A DNA stretch of 64,000 nucleotides from Proteiniphilum propionicum (GTDB lineage: Bacteria; Bacteroidota; Bacteroidia; Bacteroidales; Dysgonomonadaceae): the NCBI RefSeq assembly GCF_022267555.1, contig NZ_CP073586.1, forward strand, positions 2,719,501 through 2,783,500, given 5' to 3'. The notes beneath the pieces were generated by a model, which saw only the letters and a program-made list of their open reading frames with translations, searched no databases and was not told the origin of the DNA. Below, in pieces: positions 40,422 to 49,474 of this stretch (position 1 is the stretch's first letter; every line of letters starts with the position of its first letter). A program made the position numbers and the translations under genes.

Positions 40422-41662
40422 TATATCTCTGCGTTTTCGGTTTTCTTTTCTTCCGTTTCTTTTGCAAAAGGATTTACCAGTGCTATCTCTTCGCCTTTTT
40501 TCAATCCGCTTTCAACCACTATATAATCGGTGTTGTTTATCCCGGTTTCTATTTCCGTTTTTTCATAGCCGGCACCTTTTCTTTTGTAAACAAAACTTAT
40601 GTCACCTTCGGTAAAAAGAGCATCGAGCGGAATGAAAAGTACATTTTCCACTTTGTCCATAATTATTCGGCAGCTGACGGTAAGCCCGGGAAGCAAATTC
40701 TTATCGGACTCGTTGAGCAGTATTTCAACGGGGAACACTTTTATTTTTGACGACTCATCTTTGTTCACTGCCAGATTGGCAATTGAATTTACTGTTCCCG
40801 AAAAAACGCTGTCGGAAAATGCGTCGGGTTTAATTTCTACTTTCAGCCCTTTGCTTATTTTGGCCACGTCAACCTCATTTATTTTTACCGTTGCTTTAAG
40901 CGATGATAAGTCGGGAAGTTGAATAATGGGAAACCCACTCCAGCACTGATCGCCAATCTGAAATTTATTGTTGCTGCTCCAGTTCTTCGATAAAATGGCG
41001 ATACCCGAAGAGGGGGTTACTACCGACAGTTTTTGAAGTGTTTCGCGTGCTTCGTCGAGCCTCGACTGGAACTGCATGATGGAGAGGTTTTTTTGTTTGA
41101 TCTCTTCTTTCTGAATTTTTATGCGGTTCTCAATTTGCTCTTTTGCCCTTTCCAGCGCAATTTCTGCTTTATCGAGGTTCAGCTGTATTTCTTTTTTCTT
41201 AATATCTGATTCGTAGCCGGCAGACTCGAAACGGATTTTCGATATCTCATGAGAAATACGTGTGACTTCGTAAGCAGCCCTCAGCTCTTCTAACTCCGAT
41301 TGCTGCTGTGCTTTCATTTTATCGAATTCCGCCTGTGCAATCTCCATGCTAGACTCTGCTTCCACAATACCTTTCAGTACTTCTGACGGATCGAACACTA
41401 TTAATGTGTCGCCTGCTTTCACCTCCTCTCCGTCTTTAACCAATTCGGTTATTTTCAGGTTCCCATATCGCCACGAGATCATTGGCGCTACAATGTTTAC
41501 AGAGTTAATTGCCTCTATTTCACCCTCTTCGTACAAGTCGATAAATAAAGTACCCTGGGCTACTTTTCCAACAGGTATTTGCTTGGTTTCCTTTTTTTTG
41601 CACGCCACAAAAGGTAGCGAACAAACAACGATGAGGACCAATATTTTTGAAAAATTCTTCAT
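40421..41662 (-). CDS. Periplasmic adaptor (HlyD/MFP family) lipoprotein, second of three
   Basis: The 413-residue protein starts with a lipoprotein signal (PFVAC), then a lipoyl domain, a coiled-coil hairpin rich in Glu/Lys (about 100-200), a beta-barrel and a C-terminal membrane-proximal domain (VLFIPLDALFTEGD). It would connect the MacB-like permease to TolC. The three adaptors resemble each other and probably arose by duplication. Confidence 0.92.
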   Translation of the reverse strand: MKNFSKILVLIVVCSLPFVACKKKETKQIPVGKVAQGTLFIDLYEEGEIEAINSVNIVAPMISWRYGNLKITELVKDGEEVKAGDTLIVFDPSEVLKGIVEAESSMEIAQAEFDKMKAQQQSELEELRAAYEVTRISHEISKIRFESAGYESDIKKKEIQLNLDKAEIALERAKEQIENRIKIQKEEIKQKNLSIMQFQSRLDEARETLQKLSVVTPSSGIAILSKNWSSNNKFQIGDQCWSGFPIIQLPDLSSLKATVKINEVDVAKISKGLKVEIKPDAFSDSVFSGTVNSIANLAVNKDESSKIKVFPVEILLNESDKNLLPGLTVSCRIIMDKVENVLFIPLDALFTEGDISFVYKRKGAGYEKTEIETGINNTDYIVVESGLKKGEEIALVNPFAKETEEKKTENAEI

Positions 41663-41725
41663 TTTGATGAAATGGCTTGAAAATATTTTAGATAAAGTCT
41701 TGTTTTACTGAACTCGCTGCAATCT

Positions 41726-42988
41726 TTACCGGGATGTGACAGGTTTAACTGCCCTTTTCATATTTGTAGAATCGCCTAGCAGCGTTTTTCCTCTCACCAT
41801 AGATAGCGGTGGCTTAATTAAAGCGATAACTTCTCCCGGCTTTAATCCGTGTGATACGATGGCATCTTTTGAAGAAGAGAGCCCGGTTATTATTTGGCGC
41901 ATCTCGTATCTGTTTTTCTTACTCTTCACATATACAACTTTAAGAGAGTCTTCTTCATAAATGGCTATTTGCGGCACCACTATAGTATCGCGGACCTGTT
42001 TTATGAATACCCGGCAGTTCGCAGTGAACCCGGTTTCTGGAAGTTGCAGCGCGCTATCGACTGAAGCTTCCACCTCAAAAAACTTTACTTTCGAATCTCT
42101 TTTATAAGGTTGCCCGACAGGTAGTTTTTTTGTGATTTTTCCATAAGCAATGTTATTGGGCATGGCATCGAAACTGAAACTTACGGAGTCATTTTCGTTT
42201 ATCTGGCGAAAATCCACTTCGCTCGCCATCATTTTTACTTTCATTTCAGATACTTCGGGCATAGTTATCAGCGGCATATTACTCCATACATTGTCGCCCA
42301 TCTTAAGCTTTTCTCCTGTCATCATTGAATTAGATATGACGGCTAATCCTTTATGTGGAGCGCGTATGGTTAGGCCATCGAGGATTGTTTTTGCGTAGGT
42401 TAACCGGTTTGTTAATTGTTGAATATTAAGTTCTAATTTTTTTACTTCAGATTGATTTATGATCTCAAGTGCTTCGAGTTTCTTCTCAAATTTATTTTTC
42501 TCGATAATAGCTCTTTCAAGTTCTAATTCCTTGATTCGCTTCTGTGTGGGGGTGGAAAAACGTAGTTGTAGTGAGTCTAAATGTGCAATTTCGGTATCGG
42601 CTTTATTGTTTTTTACCTGCGCTTCAAGCATGGCGTATTGCATCTGTAAATCAGCTTTTACTTTACTTAATTGTGCTTCTGCCGTCTCAAGTTGAATAAC
42701 CAAGTTATCGTGAGAGGTTTTACTGTTATTATCCTCGAGAATGCACATAACATCTCCTTCATTAACATACGTCCCGTCATCAATAAGGAAGGTAATAATG
42801 GCATCTACATTGCCAGGACAGGCTATTGTAGTATAGCGAACAGGTTCAGCAAAGCCGTCTATTACAAGGGTATTTTCAAAATCGGAGGTAAGTATGGGGT
42901 ATGTTGAGATTTTTTCTTTATTGTTCGTGTTGCACGAACATATAAGAAATAAAAGGATTAGTGTAAATAGAGTTGAATATTTTTCCAC
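41726..42988 (-). CDS. Periplasmic adaptor (HlyD/MFP family) lipoprotein, first of three
   Basis: The 420-residue protein has a lipobox (LICSC), a lipoyl domain with ITFLIDDGTYVNEGDV, a long coiled coil, and the C-terminal TIVVPQIAIYEEDSLKVVYV block. It is the first gene of the efflux operon and follows a fair promoter box. The substrate of the operon is unknown. Confidence 0.92.
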   Translation of the reverse strand: MEKYSTLFTLILLFLICSCNTNNKEKISTYPILTSDFENTLVIDGFAEPVRYTTIACPGNVDAIITFLIDDGTYVNEGDVMCILEDNNSKTSHDNLVIQLETAEAQLSKVKADLQMQYAMLEAQVKNNKADTEIAHLDSLQLRFSTPTQKRIKELELERAIIEKNKFEKKLEALEIINQSEVKKLELNIQQLTNRLTYAKTILDGLTIRAPHKGLAVISNSMMTGEKLKMGDNVWSNMPLITMPEVSEMKVKMMASEVDFRQINENDSVSFSFDAMPNNIAYGKITKKLPVGQPYKRDSKVKFFEVEASVDSALQLPETGFTANCRVFIKQVRDTIVVPQIAIYEEDSLKVVYVKSKKNRYEMRQIITGLSSSKDAIVSHGLKPGEVIALIKPPLSMVRGKTLLGDSTNMKRAVKPVTSR

Positions 42989-43013
42989 AATAGTATTTTG
43001 TAGATCATTTGAG

Positions 43014-43021
43014 CAAATGTA
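43014..43021 (-). promoter_or_regulatory. -7 box of the efflux operon
   Basis: TACATTTG on the minus strand matches TAnnTTTG 26 bases before the first adaptor gene. Confidence 0.5.
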
Positions 43022-43341
43022 ATATCTTTTTTTTTATTTATAAAAATCGGCCAGCTTCTATTAGATAAAATTATGATTTGTTCTGAAATGTTACAAGTCG
43101 CAGAAAAGCCACGTCCCCGTTCAAGCCAGTTCAATAAACAACCTCAAGTCGAAAAAACAGTGTTTACGGCGATACGTCGGCATATTCATGCCTGTTAAAT
43201 AAATAACACTCACGTTTAGAGAACATTAGTTGCTACATATCTGGTGCATTTTTTGCTAAATGAACAACTCTCTTGGTACAAGTGCTAAACAAGCCTGTAG
43301 TGAAGGCTGCACGGTTGCCACACGGAAACCGTTTCTATGGC
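43022..43341. other. Intergenic DNA left of the integrated element
   Basis: This stretch of about 320 bases between the efflux operon promoter and the palindrome shows no gene on either strand. It has several small hairpins and nothing I can name. Confidence 0.5.
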
Positions 43342-43379
43342 ATAAACCGCTGCAGATCGATCGATCTGCAGCGGTTTAT
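43342..43379. repeat. 38-bp perfect palindrome next to the displaced tRNA-Arg end
   Basis: A 19-bp arm (ATAAACCGCTGCAGATCGA) is followed directly by its exact reverse complement. It lies two bases left of the displaced tRNA-Arg fragment, that is, just downstream of the tRNA in the direction of its transcription. It is probably the original stem-loop that followed tRNA-Arg before the element inserted. Confidence 0.85.
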
Positions 43380-43380
43380 G

Positions 43381-43398
43381 AGTACACCCGGCGGGAAT
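43381..43398. repeat. Left attachment site (displaced tRNA-Arg 3' end)
   Basis: An 18-base exact copy of the 3' end of the tRNA-Arg gene found 15.76 kb to the right. Flanking bases differ on both sides, which defines the length of the identity block. Confidence 0.85.
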
Positions 43399-43548
43399 TT
43401 TTGAAGAAAATATAAGAAAATAAAAGCTGATATGTTTTTGATAACTAAATAGATGAACGTTTCTTATGTTTGTCTGATTTTCTTGTTTTTTCCCTTATTT
43501 TATCGGTTTTGGCACTCCTTTGGCGCCCTGATATATTGAATTATTTTT

Positions 43549-43556
43549 TATATTTG
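43549..43556 (+). promoter_or_regulatory. -7 box of the integrase gene
   Basis: TATATTTG matches TAnnTTTG and lies 26 bases before the integrase ATG at 43582. Confidence 0.45.
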
Positions 43557-43581
43557 CAAAGTTAATAAAAATAAGAAAACT

Positions 43582-44775
43582 ATGGCAAAGATAGAGGGTT
43601 AAAGTACTGATAATCCAAAGTTGCTGTGTAAAGAATTAAAAAACGGAACGCTTAGTTTATATCTCGAATATTATTTGGGATACTCTAAAATTTACGATGA
43701 AAAAACTGGAAAAGAAACTATTAAAAAGGATAGAAAAAAAGAGTCTTTGAGTTTATATTTATTCAAGAATCCAAAAACACCGATTGAACGACAATCTAAT
43801 AAAGAGACACTTGAATTGGCAAAAAATATTAGATTTTAAAGGGAGCAGCAATTTAAAGATTCAAAAACGGGTTATCGAATCTATACGACAAACAATGTGA
43901 ATGTTTTTGATTGTATGGATGCTTATTATAATAGTTATACAAAGAAAGATGTGAGAATGGTGAAAGAAGCCATTCAACGCTTTAGAGATTTTATTGAACG
44001 TGAATATCCACTCTATAAAACCAGAATTTTGCCCGAACAGCTTAATAAAGAAATGATGCTTAAATTTGTAGACTATCTTCAAGAAAAGGGCAAAGGGAGT
44101 GGGGCTGTAACGTATTATAAGAGATTTAAAAAGCTCATTAAATATTTGGTTGAGAATAACTATATCCAGAAAAATCCTTGTGACGGTGTAATATGTAAGA
44201 CAGATGAAGAAACTTTAAAGAAAGACATTTTAAGTGTTGATGAGATGGGAAAGTTGATCAATACTACTTATCCTAAGCAAAATCAAGAAGTTAGAAGAGC
44301 ATTTATTTTTTGTTTATACACAGGTATAAGATATTGCGATGTTAAAGATTTACGTTTTTCTAATGTGGACTTTTCCAATAAGCTTTTATCATTTAATAAA
44401 AAAAAGACACGTCACTTTAGTTCTAAAAGTTGTGTAAATATCCCTCTGAATGATGGACTCCTAAAACTCATAGGGGAGCCAATAGAGAATGAAGAGGGTG
44501 ATGTTATAGATGGTGTTATCTTTAATTTACCAAGTCAAAACATGTGCCTAAAGTCCTTAAAGCATTGGGTGAAATTAGCAGGTATTCAAAAACATATTAC
44601 TTGGCATTGCGCCCGACATTCTTTTGCTGTAAATATTCTAAACAATGGAGCCATTATTAAAACTGTTGCGAGCCTACTGGGACATAGTGGTTTGCAACAC
44701 ACAGAAAAATATACCCGTGCAGTGGATGAGCTAAAACAAAAAGCAATAGATAGTTTGCCGGAACTGAAATTATAA
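43582..44775 (+). pseudogene. Tyrosine recombinase/integrase interrupted by two in-frame TAA codons
   Basis: One continuous frame of 398 codons from the ATG at 43582 reads as a Bacteroidota tyrosine integrase: an N-terminal arm-binding segment, a core-binding SAM-like domain and a catalytic domain with GIRYCD (Arg), HCARHSF (His-Arg), LGHSG (His) and the nucleophile in EKYTR. Codon 7 (43600-43602) and codon 86 (43837-43839) are both TAA. Each differs by one base from a sensible codon (TTA Leu in GLS, AAA Lys in FKREQQF). The rest of the frame has no damage. Starting at GTG 43897 would give a 292-residue protein without the arm-binding part. Probably an inactivated gene, but the clean frame hints at recent change or sequencing error. 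Confidence 0.85.
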
Positions 44776-45588
44776 GTCAGAAAATGTTTACCTTTTATAA
44801 ATCTTAGACTAAATCAAAGCTTTATATTGTCTTGCGCATTATATACTTCGTAAAGGTATTCACGAATGAATTGCGGAGCCCATTATTATAGGGCATGCCG
44901 AAGACAACGACATTAAAGATATCTATATACACTTGCACGATGAAGATGTGATATGAGAAATGGGAAAAAAGAAAATCTTCCATTTGAACTTATTATTAAC
45001 TGTGCTGATTCCATATCATTTTTCATCAACAAGAAAGCAGTTTTAATAGCCTAAATAAATCATCTGTTATAACGCTGCATTGTGTAATAGTCGGTATTTT
45101 ACTGTAGTAATGTTTACATTCGGAAAAGATTAATCTGAAAATATTCCATTGAAGGAAGATCGGGCGCAAAGAGCGAAACTTAAAATGGTATGATTTTGAA
45201 ATAGGCAAGTAATGTCATATTTAGTCGGGAATTCATTGTGTGGATATTAATATTGACAAGCATAGGAGAAAAAAGGAATATTTGAGAAAATAAGTCAAAA
45301 TCTAAATAAAAAGTTATTATACTTGTGTTTCAAGTTTTTTATCGCTTAAACGATTATTAAATAATGTCTAAACTAAAAATAATTAGTTATATGAGCATTA
45401 AATACTTATAATCGTTTTTCAGCAAAATACGAAAAAGTAAGGGTAAGTTCTTTGTAGGATTATCTCATAAGTGTGGATAAAATGTGTATTTAGATTCATT
45501 GTGAACTTAGATATTTTAATTAAATTATTTTTATGCGATATATGATTCGTTAAAGTAAAAATAAATAATAATAGCGTTTAACTAAATT
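44776..45588. other. AT-rich non-coding stretch with recombinase debris
   Basis: About 810 bases without an intact gene. The first part holds a decayed recombinase tail (44846-44986); the rest is AT-rich with no feature I can name until the structured RNA at 45589. Confidence 0.55.
44846..44986 (+). pseudogene. Remnant of a second tyrosine recombinase C-terminus
   Basis: Read in one frame with two TGA codons, the translation is LRKGIHE*IAEPIIIGHAEDND followed by IKDIYIHLHDEDVI*EM. This fits the end of a tyrosine recombinase (L..G.....I...lGH.....T..Y.H......M), including the LGH histidine and the tyrosine. It is too short and broken to be functional. The identification is by pattern only. 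Confidence 0.35.
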
Positions 45589-45706
45589 CTGTTTCAGAAA
45601 CCGACCAAATTTTCAGAAACCACAGGATGAGTAGTAAACGCCACGCAGAAAGCGTGGTACTTACTTTATGCTTGTGGTTGGGTTCTTGGTCGGACCTCTG
45701 AAACAG
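45589..45706 (+). ncRNA. Candidate structured RNA upstream of the peptide-export cassette
   Basis: An outer helix pairs CTGTTTCAGA (45589-45598) with TCTGAAACAG (45697-45706) and continues, after a small internal loop, with CCGACCAA (45601-45608) and TTGGTCGG (45686-45693). Inside, AACCACA (45618-45624) pairs with TGTGGTT (45673-45679), then AGTAA with TTACT, and CCACGC (45641-45646) with GCGTGG (45652-45657) closes a hairpin. The 3' end of the outer helix overlaps the left arm of a strong terminator. The design resembles a cis-acting leader with alternative pairings or a stand-alone small RNA. I do not recognise the family, and no reverse transcriptase is present that would point to a retron. 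Confidence 0.6.
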
Positions 45707-45733
45707 CGTGGGTAATACCACGCTGTTTTTTTT
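45703..45733 (+). terminator. Strong Rho-independent terminator after the structured RNA
   Basis: ACAGCGTGG pairs with CCACGCTGT around a six-base loop, followed by eight or more T. It lies about 105 bases before the small lipoprotein gene. Its arm GCGTGG/CCACGC repeats the pair found in the inner hairpin of the RNA, so alternative pairing is possible. Confidence 0.88.
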
Positions 45734-45837
45734 GTCTTATCTAATGATACTCAATGAGCTAAAGACAATATTGATTTATAAAAAGTGCGTTTTTTTCATG
45801 AATTCTAACCTATGTGACAATTTTAAAAACAAAAAAC

Positions 45838-46038
45838 ATGAGAGCAATTAAATTTTTAGTAAGTAAGGGTGTTTTTCTCATCATCTTGCTAATATCTTGT
45901 GTCAATAACGAGGTAGTAGGACAAATTGAAAAAGAAAACATAGTACTAAATCCTGACGACAAGAAAAAATCATCCTTACGAACCATTCAGATATTATATA
46001 ACCCGATACATCTGAATGACGGAATCTTTGTGAGATAG
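45838..46038 (+). CDS. Small predicted lipoprotein, first gene of the export cassette
   Basis: The 66-residue protein starts with a basic-hydrophobic signal ending LLISC, a fitting lipobox, followed by a short polar tail (EKENIVLNPDDKKKSS). No family is recognised. Its position just before the HlyD adaptor gene suggests an accessory or immunity role (inference from place only). An in-frame start exists eight codons upstream; ATG at 45838 gives the best signal peptide. Confidence 0.6.
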   Translation: MRAIKFLVSKGVFLIILLISCVNNEVVGQIEKENIVLNPDDKKKSSLRTIQILYNPIHLNDGIFVR

Positions 46039-46068
46039 CAAATCATATCAACAAATTACAGTAAAAAA

Positions 46069-47220
46069 ATGAAACTCCTTCCGAAAAACCTTATAGAGGA
46101 CTGCTTAGAGTCTTATATTTACAAGCATACCACAAAGTCACAAATCATTTATATCACCGTGCTGGTAGCATTGCTTGCTTGCTTCGTTGCGTTACCGCTT
46201 ATTTATGTGGATGTTACGGTGCAAAATCCTGGTATGATTCGTCCAGTAAACGAACGTACTGAAATAAAAGCCTCTGTTACTGAGTGGGTGGACAGCGTGT
46301 ATGTAAAAGAGGGTGCTCGTTTGTCACAGGGCGATACCATCATTCGCCTACGTACAGATAATCTACAAGCGCGCCAACTAGTGTTGCAGCAAAAGCTAAA
46401 CGACGCTAATCGACAAATTTCGGATTTAGAGCAGCTTACACGAGGCAGAATGCCCGAACAATTTTCTTCGGGCGTGCGTATGCAACAAAATGCCTATTAC
46501 ACTAAACGTAAAAAAGAACTGCAAACCTTGTTGGAAAAAGCCCGAAACGAACACGAACGAAACAAAAAATTATTCGACAAGGAAGTTATTTCGCCTGACG
46601 AGTACGAGCAATACTTTTTTGCTCTGCGTAATGCTGAAAATGAATATGCTTCGCTTATAGATAATCAGTTGAGTGTATGGCAAACCGATAAAAACACACT
46701 TGCCATAAACCACGCCGAATTACAGAGTGCACTTAATCAACTGGAAAAGGAGCAAGAAATGCACTATGTTACCAGTCCCGTAAGTGGTACATTGGAGCAG
46801 TTTACAGGCATTTACAAGGGTAACAGTATTTCAGCAGGACAAACATTGGGTGTGATAAGTCCCGACTCTACGCTCTATGCCGAAGTATATGTATCTCCGC
46901 GTAACATAGGTTACCTTTATGAAGGAATGCCTGTGAACGTGCAAGTAGAATCGTTTAATTACAACGAATGGGGAACTATTAGTGGTAAAGTGAGAGAAAT
47001 TTCATCGGACTTTTATTTCGATTCAGGCTCACAAAAGAGCTACTATAAGGTAAAATGCGAATTAAGTCGCGATTTTCTAACGCTAAAAAACGGTAGAGAG
47101 GGGCATTTGAAAAAAGGAATGACTGTGCATGCTCATTTCGTACTTACACGCCGAAGCCTCTTTGATTTACTGTATCAAAAGATAGATCACTGGATAAATC
47201 CGACACAATATAACGCTTAA
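46069..47220 (+). CDS. HlyD-family secretion adaptor of the peptide exporter
   Basis: The 383-residue protein has one N-terminal membrane helix (about 24-46, IIYITVLVALLACFVALPLIY), a lipoyl half-motif with VKEGARLSQGDTIIRL, a coiled coil of about 130 residues and the HlyD return YVTSPVSGTLEQFTGIYKGNSISAGQTLG (in outline). This is the type that bridges inner-membrane peptide ABC transporters and TolC. It lies 58 bases before the transporter gene. No lipobox, unlike the host efflux adaptors. Confidence 0.92.
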   Translation: MKLLPKNLIEDCLESYIYKHTTKSQIIYITVLVALLACFVALPLIYVDVTVQNPGMIRPVNERTEIKASVTEWVDSVYVKEGARLSQGDTIIRLRTDNLQARQLVLQQKLNDANRQISDLEQLTRGRMPEQFSSGVRMQQNAYYTKRKKELQTLLEKARNEHERNKKLFDKEVISPDEYEQYFFALRNAENEYASLIDNQLSVWQTDKNTLAINHAELQSALNQLEKEQEMHYVTSPVSGTLEQFTGIYKGNSISAGQTLGVISPDSTLYAEVYVSPRNIGYLYEGMPVNVQVESFNYNEWGTISGKVREISSDFYFDSGSQKSYYKVKCELSRDFLTLKNGREGHLKKGMTVHAHFVLTRRSLFDLLYQKIDHWINPTQYNA

Positions 47221-47278
47221 CCGTTAACTATTGGCAAAATAGTAAACAATTCAACACAAAGGCAAAAGCTATAATAAA

Positions 47279-49447
47279 ATGAAGAAAGGAATAAAAGTAA
47301 AACAACACGATATTACCGATTGCGGACCGGCTTGTCTTGCATCTATTTGCGCTTACCACGGTTTGCGTTATCCTATTGCCAAAATTCGGCAATATGCCTA
47401 CACCGATCAAAAAGGAACAAATTTGCTCGGACTTATTGAGGTAAGCAAACGTTTGGGGTTGGAAGCACGTGGTGTAAGAGGCGATTACGATACTTTAATT
47501 CAACACGGCGTTTTTCCTGCTATCGCGCATATTGTGGTAAAAAAAGCTTTGCATCATTTTGTGGTAATTTACAAAGCTACACCAACGCATATTCACGTAA
47601 TGGATCCGAAAGATGGAAAGATGCACAAACTTACTCGCGAAGCTTTTGAAGAAGAGTGGACAGGCATCCTGTTGTTGATGAAAAAAGAGGAATCATTTCG
47701 AGGCGGAAAACAAACAAAAAGTGTGATGCGCCGTTTTGTGGAATTGTTGTTGCCACACAAATCGTTGATGCTACAAGCCTTGTTCGGTGCAGCGATTTTT
47801 AGCATTTTAGGCCTTTCTACATCGGTTTATGTGGGAAAAATAACCGATTACGTGCTTATTGATAAAAACTATAATTTACTGCACTTAATGGGCTTTATAA
47901 TGATTGCCATTATCATATTGCGTACATTTATAGGGTCTATGAAAAGTGTTTTGACTTTACGAACAGGACAACACATTGACGCGGTTTTGATATTGGGATA
48001 TTATAAACACTTACTTACACTTCCGCAACAATTCTTTGATACTATGCGAGTGGGTGAGATTATTTCACGTGTGGGAGATGCGGTAAAAATACGCAATTTT
48101 ATCAATAACGTTTCCATTGACCTTGCGGTAAATGTGATGATACTTTTCTTTTCGCTTTGCGTGATGTTTATATATTCGTGGCAGTTAGCTTTGATAACGC
48201 TTGCATCCGCACCGCTTTTTTTAATTATTTACGTGGGTTTCAATCGGCTTAATCGAAAATACCAGCGACGTATCATGGAATCCAATGCCGAGTTGGAAAG
48301 TCAGTTGGTTGAATCAATAAACTCTATAAACACTATAAAGCGCTTTGGTGTGGAAGATTTTGCCAACGTGAAAACCGAAATTCGCTTTGTAAGGCTTTTA
48401 CGGAACACGTTCCGAAGCATATATGGAGCTATTTTGGCACAAGGTGGAATTCAATTCGTATCGTCGGCAATTACGGTAGCGGTGCTTTGGGCAGGCAGTA
48501 CGCTGGTTATTAAACAACAAATCACGCCGGGAACGTTAATGGTGTTTTATTCGCTGGTAGGATATGTTATTTCACCTATTGGTTCGCTCATCACTGCCAA
48601 TCAGACCGTACAAGACGCCCTTATTGCTGCTGATCGTTTGTTCCAAATAATGGATTTAGATCGTGAAGAGCAAGATACCGGACGCAAGCACGAGATTAGT
48701 CGTTCTTATATGGGTGATATTACTTTGCAAAATGTTTCGTTCCGTTATGGAACTCGTAAGCAGGTCTTTACCGATTTGTCGCTAACCATTCCCAAAGGGC
48801 AAATAACAGCCATCGTGGGCGAAAGCGGCTCAGGTAAAACCACTCTTGTTTCGTTGTTACAAAATATTTATCCTATTCAAGGCGGGAGCATTAAGATTGG
48901 AAAATTTGATATTAAACAAATAACTAACGACAGCCTTCGTGCATTGGTCAGTACTGTTCCGCAACAAATAGAGCTTTTTGCAGGAAGTATTATCGAAAAC
49001 ATTGCATTGGGAGACTTTCAACCGGATGTAAAACGAATATTGGAAATTGCGGAGCAGTTGGGTTTGAATGATTTTATAAGCAAATTGCCTAACGGATTTT
49101 CCACTTATATCGGCGAACAGGGAGCTTCGTTGTCGGGAGGAGAAAAACAACGCATTGCAATTGCCCGTGCTTTGTATAAAAATCCTGAAGTGTTGATTTT
49201 TGATGAAGCAACATCATCGATCGATTCCGTATCGGAAAAATATGTGCGTGAAACGCTTAATAGTTTAGCAGCCGAAGGAAAAACCATAATTATTATAGCG
49301 CACCGATTAAGCACTGTCCGCCATGCCGACAACATAGTGGTTTTAAAAGAAGGAAATTTAGTGGAATCGGGCAAGCATGATGAGTTGTTACTACAAAAAG
49401 GCGTGTATGCTCATTTGTGGAACGAACAGTTTAATATTATCGGGTAA
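47279..49447 (+). CDS. Peptidase-containing ABC transporter (C39 bacteriocin-type exporter)
   Basis: The 722-residue protein has an N-terminal C39 cysteine peptidase with oxyanion Gln9, catalytic Cys15 (DCGPAC), His93 (HHFVV) and Asp109 (MDP). Six membrane helices follow at about 160-440, then an ATPase with Walker A GESGSGKTT, signature LSGGEKQR and Walker B VLIFDEATSSID. Proteins of this class cut double-glycine leaders from precursor peptides and export the core. Two candidate substrates with GG motifs are encoded downstream. All catalytic residues are present, so it should be active. Confidence 0.95.
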   Translation: MKKGIKVKQHDITDCGPACLASICAYHGLRYPIAKIRQYAYTDQKGTNLLGLIEVSKRLGLEARGVRGDYDTLIQHGVFPAIAHIVVKKALHHFVVIYKATPTHIHVMDPKDGKMHKLTREAFEEEWTGILLLMKKEESFRGGKQTKSVMRRFVELLLPHKSLMLQALFGAAIFSILGLSTSVYVGKITDYVLIDKNYNLLHLMGFIMIAIIILRTFIGSMKSVLTLRTGQHIDAVLILGYYKHLLTLPQQFFDTMRVGEIISRVGDAVKIRNFINNVSIDLAVNVMILFFSLCVMFIYSWQLALITLASAPLFLIIYVGFNRLNRKYQRRIMESNAELESQLVESINSINTIKRFGVEDFANVKTEIRFVRLLRNTFRSIYGAILAQGGIQFVSSAITVAVLWAGSTLVIKQQITPGTLMVFYSLVGYVISPIGSLITANQTVQDALIAADRLFQIMDLDREEQDTGRKHEISRSYMGDITLQNVSFRYGTRKQVFTDLSLTIPKGQITAIVGESGSGKTTLVSLLQNIYPIQGGSIKIGKFDIKQITNDSLRALVSTVPQQIELFAGSIIENIALGDFQPDVKRILEIAEQLGLNDFISKLPNGFSTYIGEQGASLSGGEKQRIAIARALYKNPEVLIFDEATSSIDSVSEKYVRETLNSLAAEGKTIIIIAHRLSTVRHADNIVVLKEGNLVESGKHDELLLQKGVYAHLWNEQFNIIG

Positions 49448-49474
49448 AATGTCCGAAGAAATTAGAAAACGTCA

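Noticed and set aside
35922-42988. Efflux operon as part of the integrated element
   Set aside because: It lies outside the left attachment repeat and its codon use and promoter style match the host genes.
43582-44775. TAA recoded as an amino acid in the element
   Set aside because: Other genes of the element use TAA as a normal stop, for example the HlyD adaptor gene, and no suppressor tRNA was seen.
45589-45706. Hammerhead or other small self-cleaving ribozyme
   Set aside because: The conserved CUGANGA core and the matching GAAA junction are not found in the right arrangement.
45589-45733. Retron msr-msd RNA
   Set aside because: The stacked helices recall a retron RNA, but there is no reverse transcriptase gene within the element.
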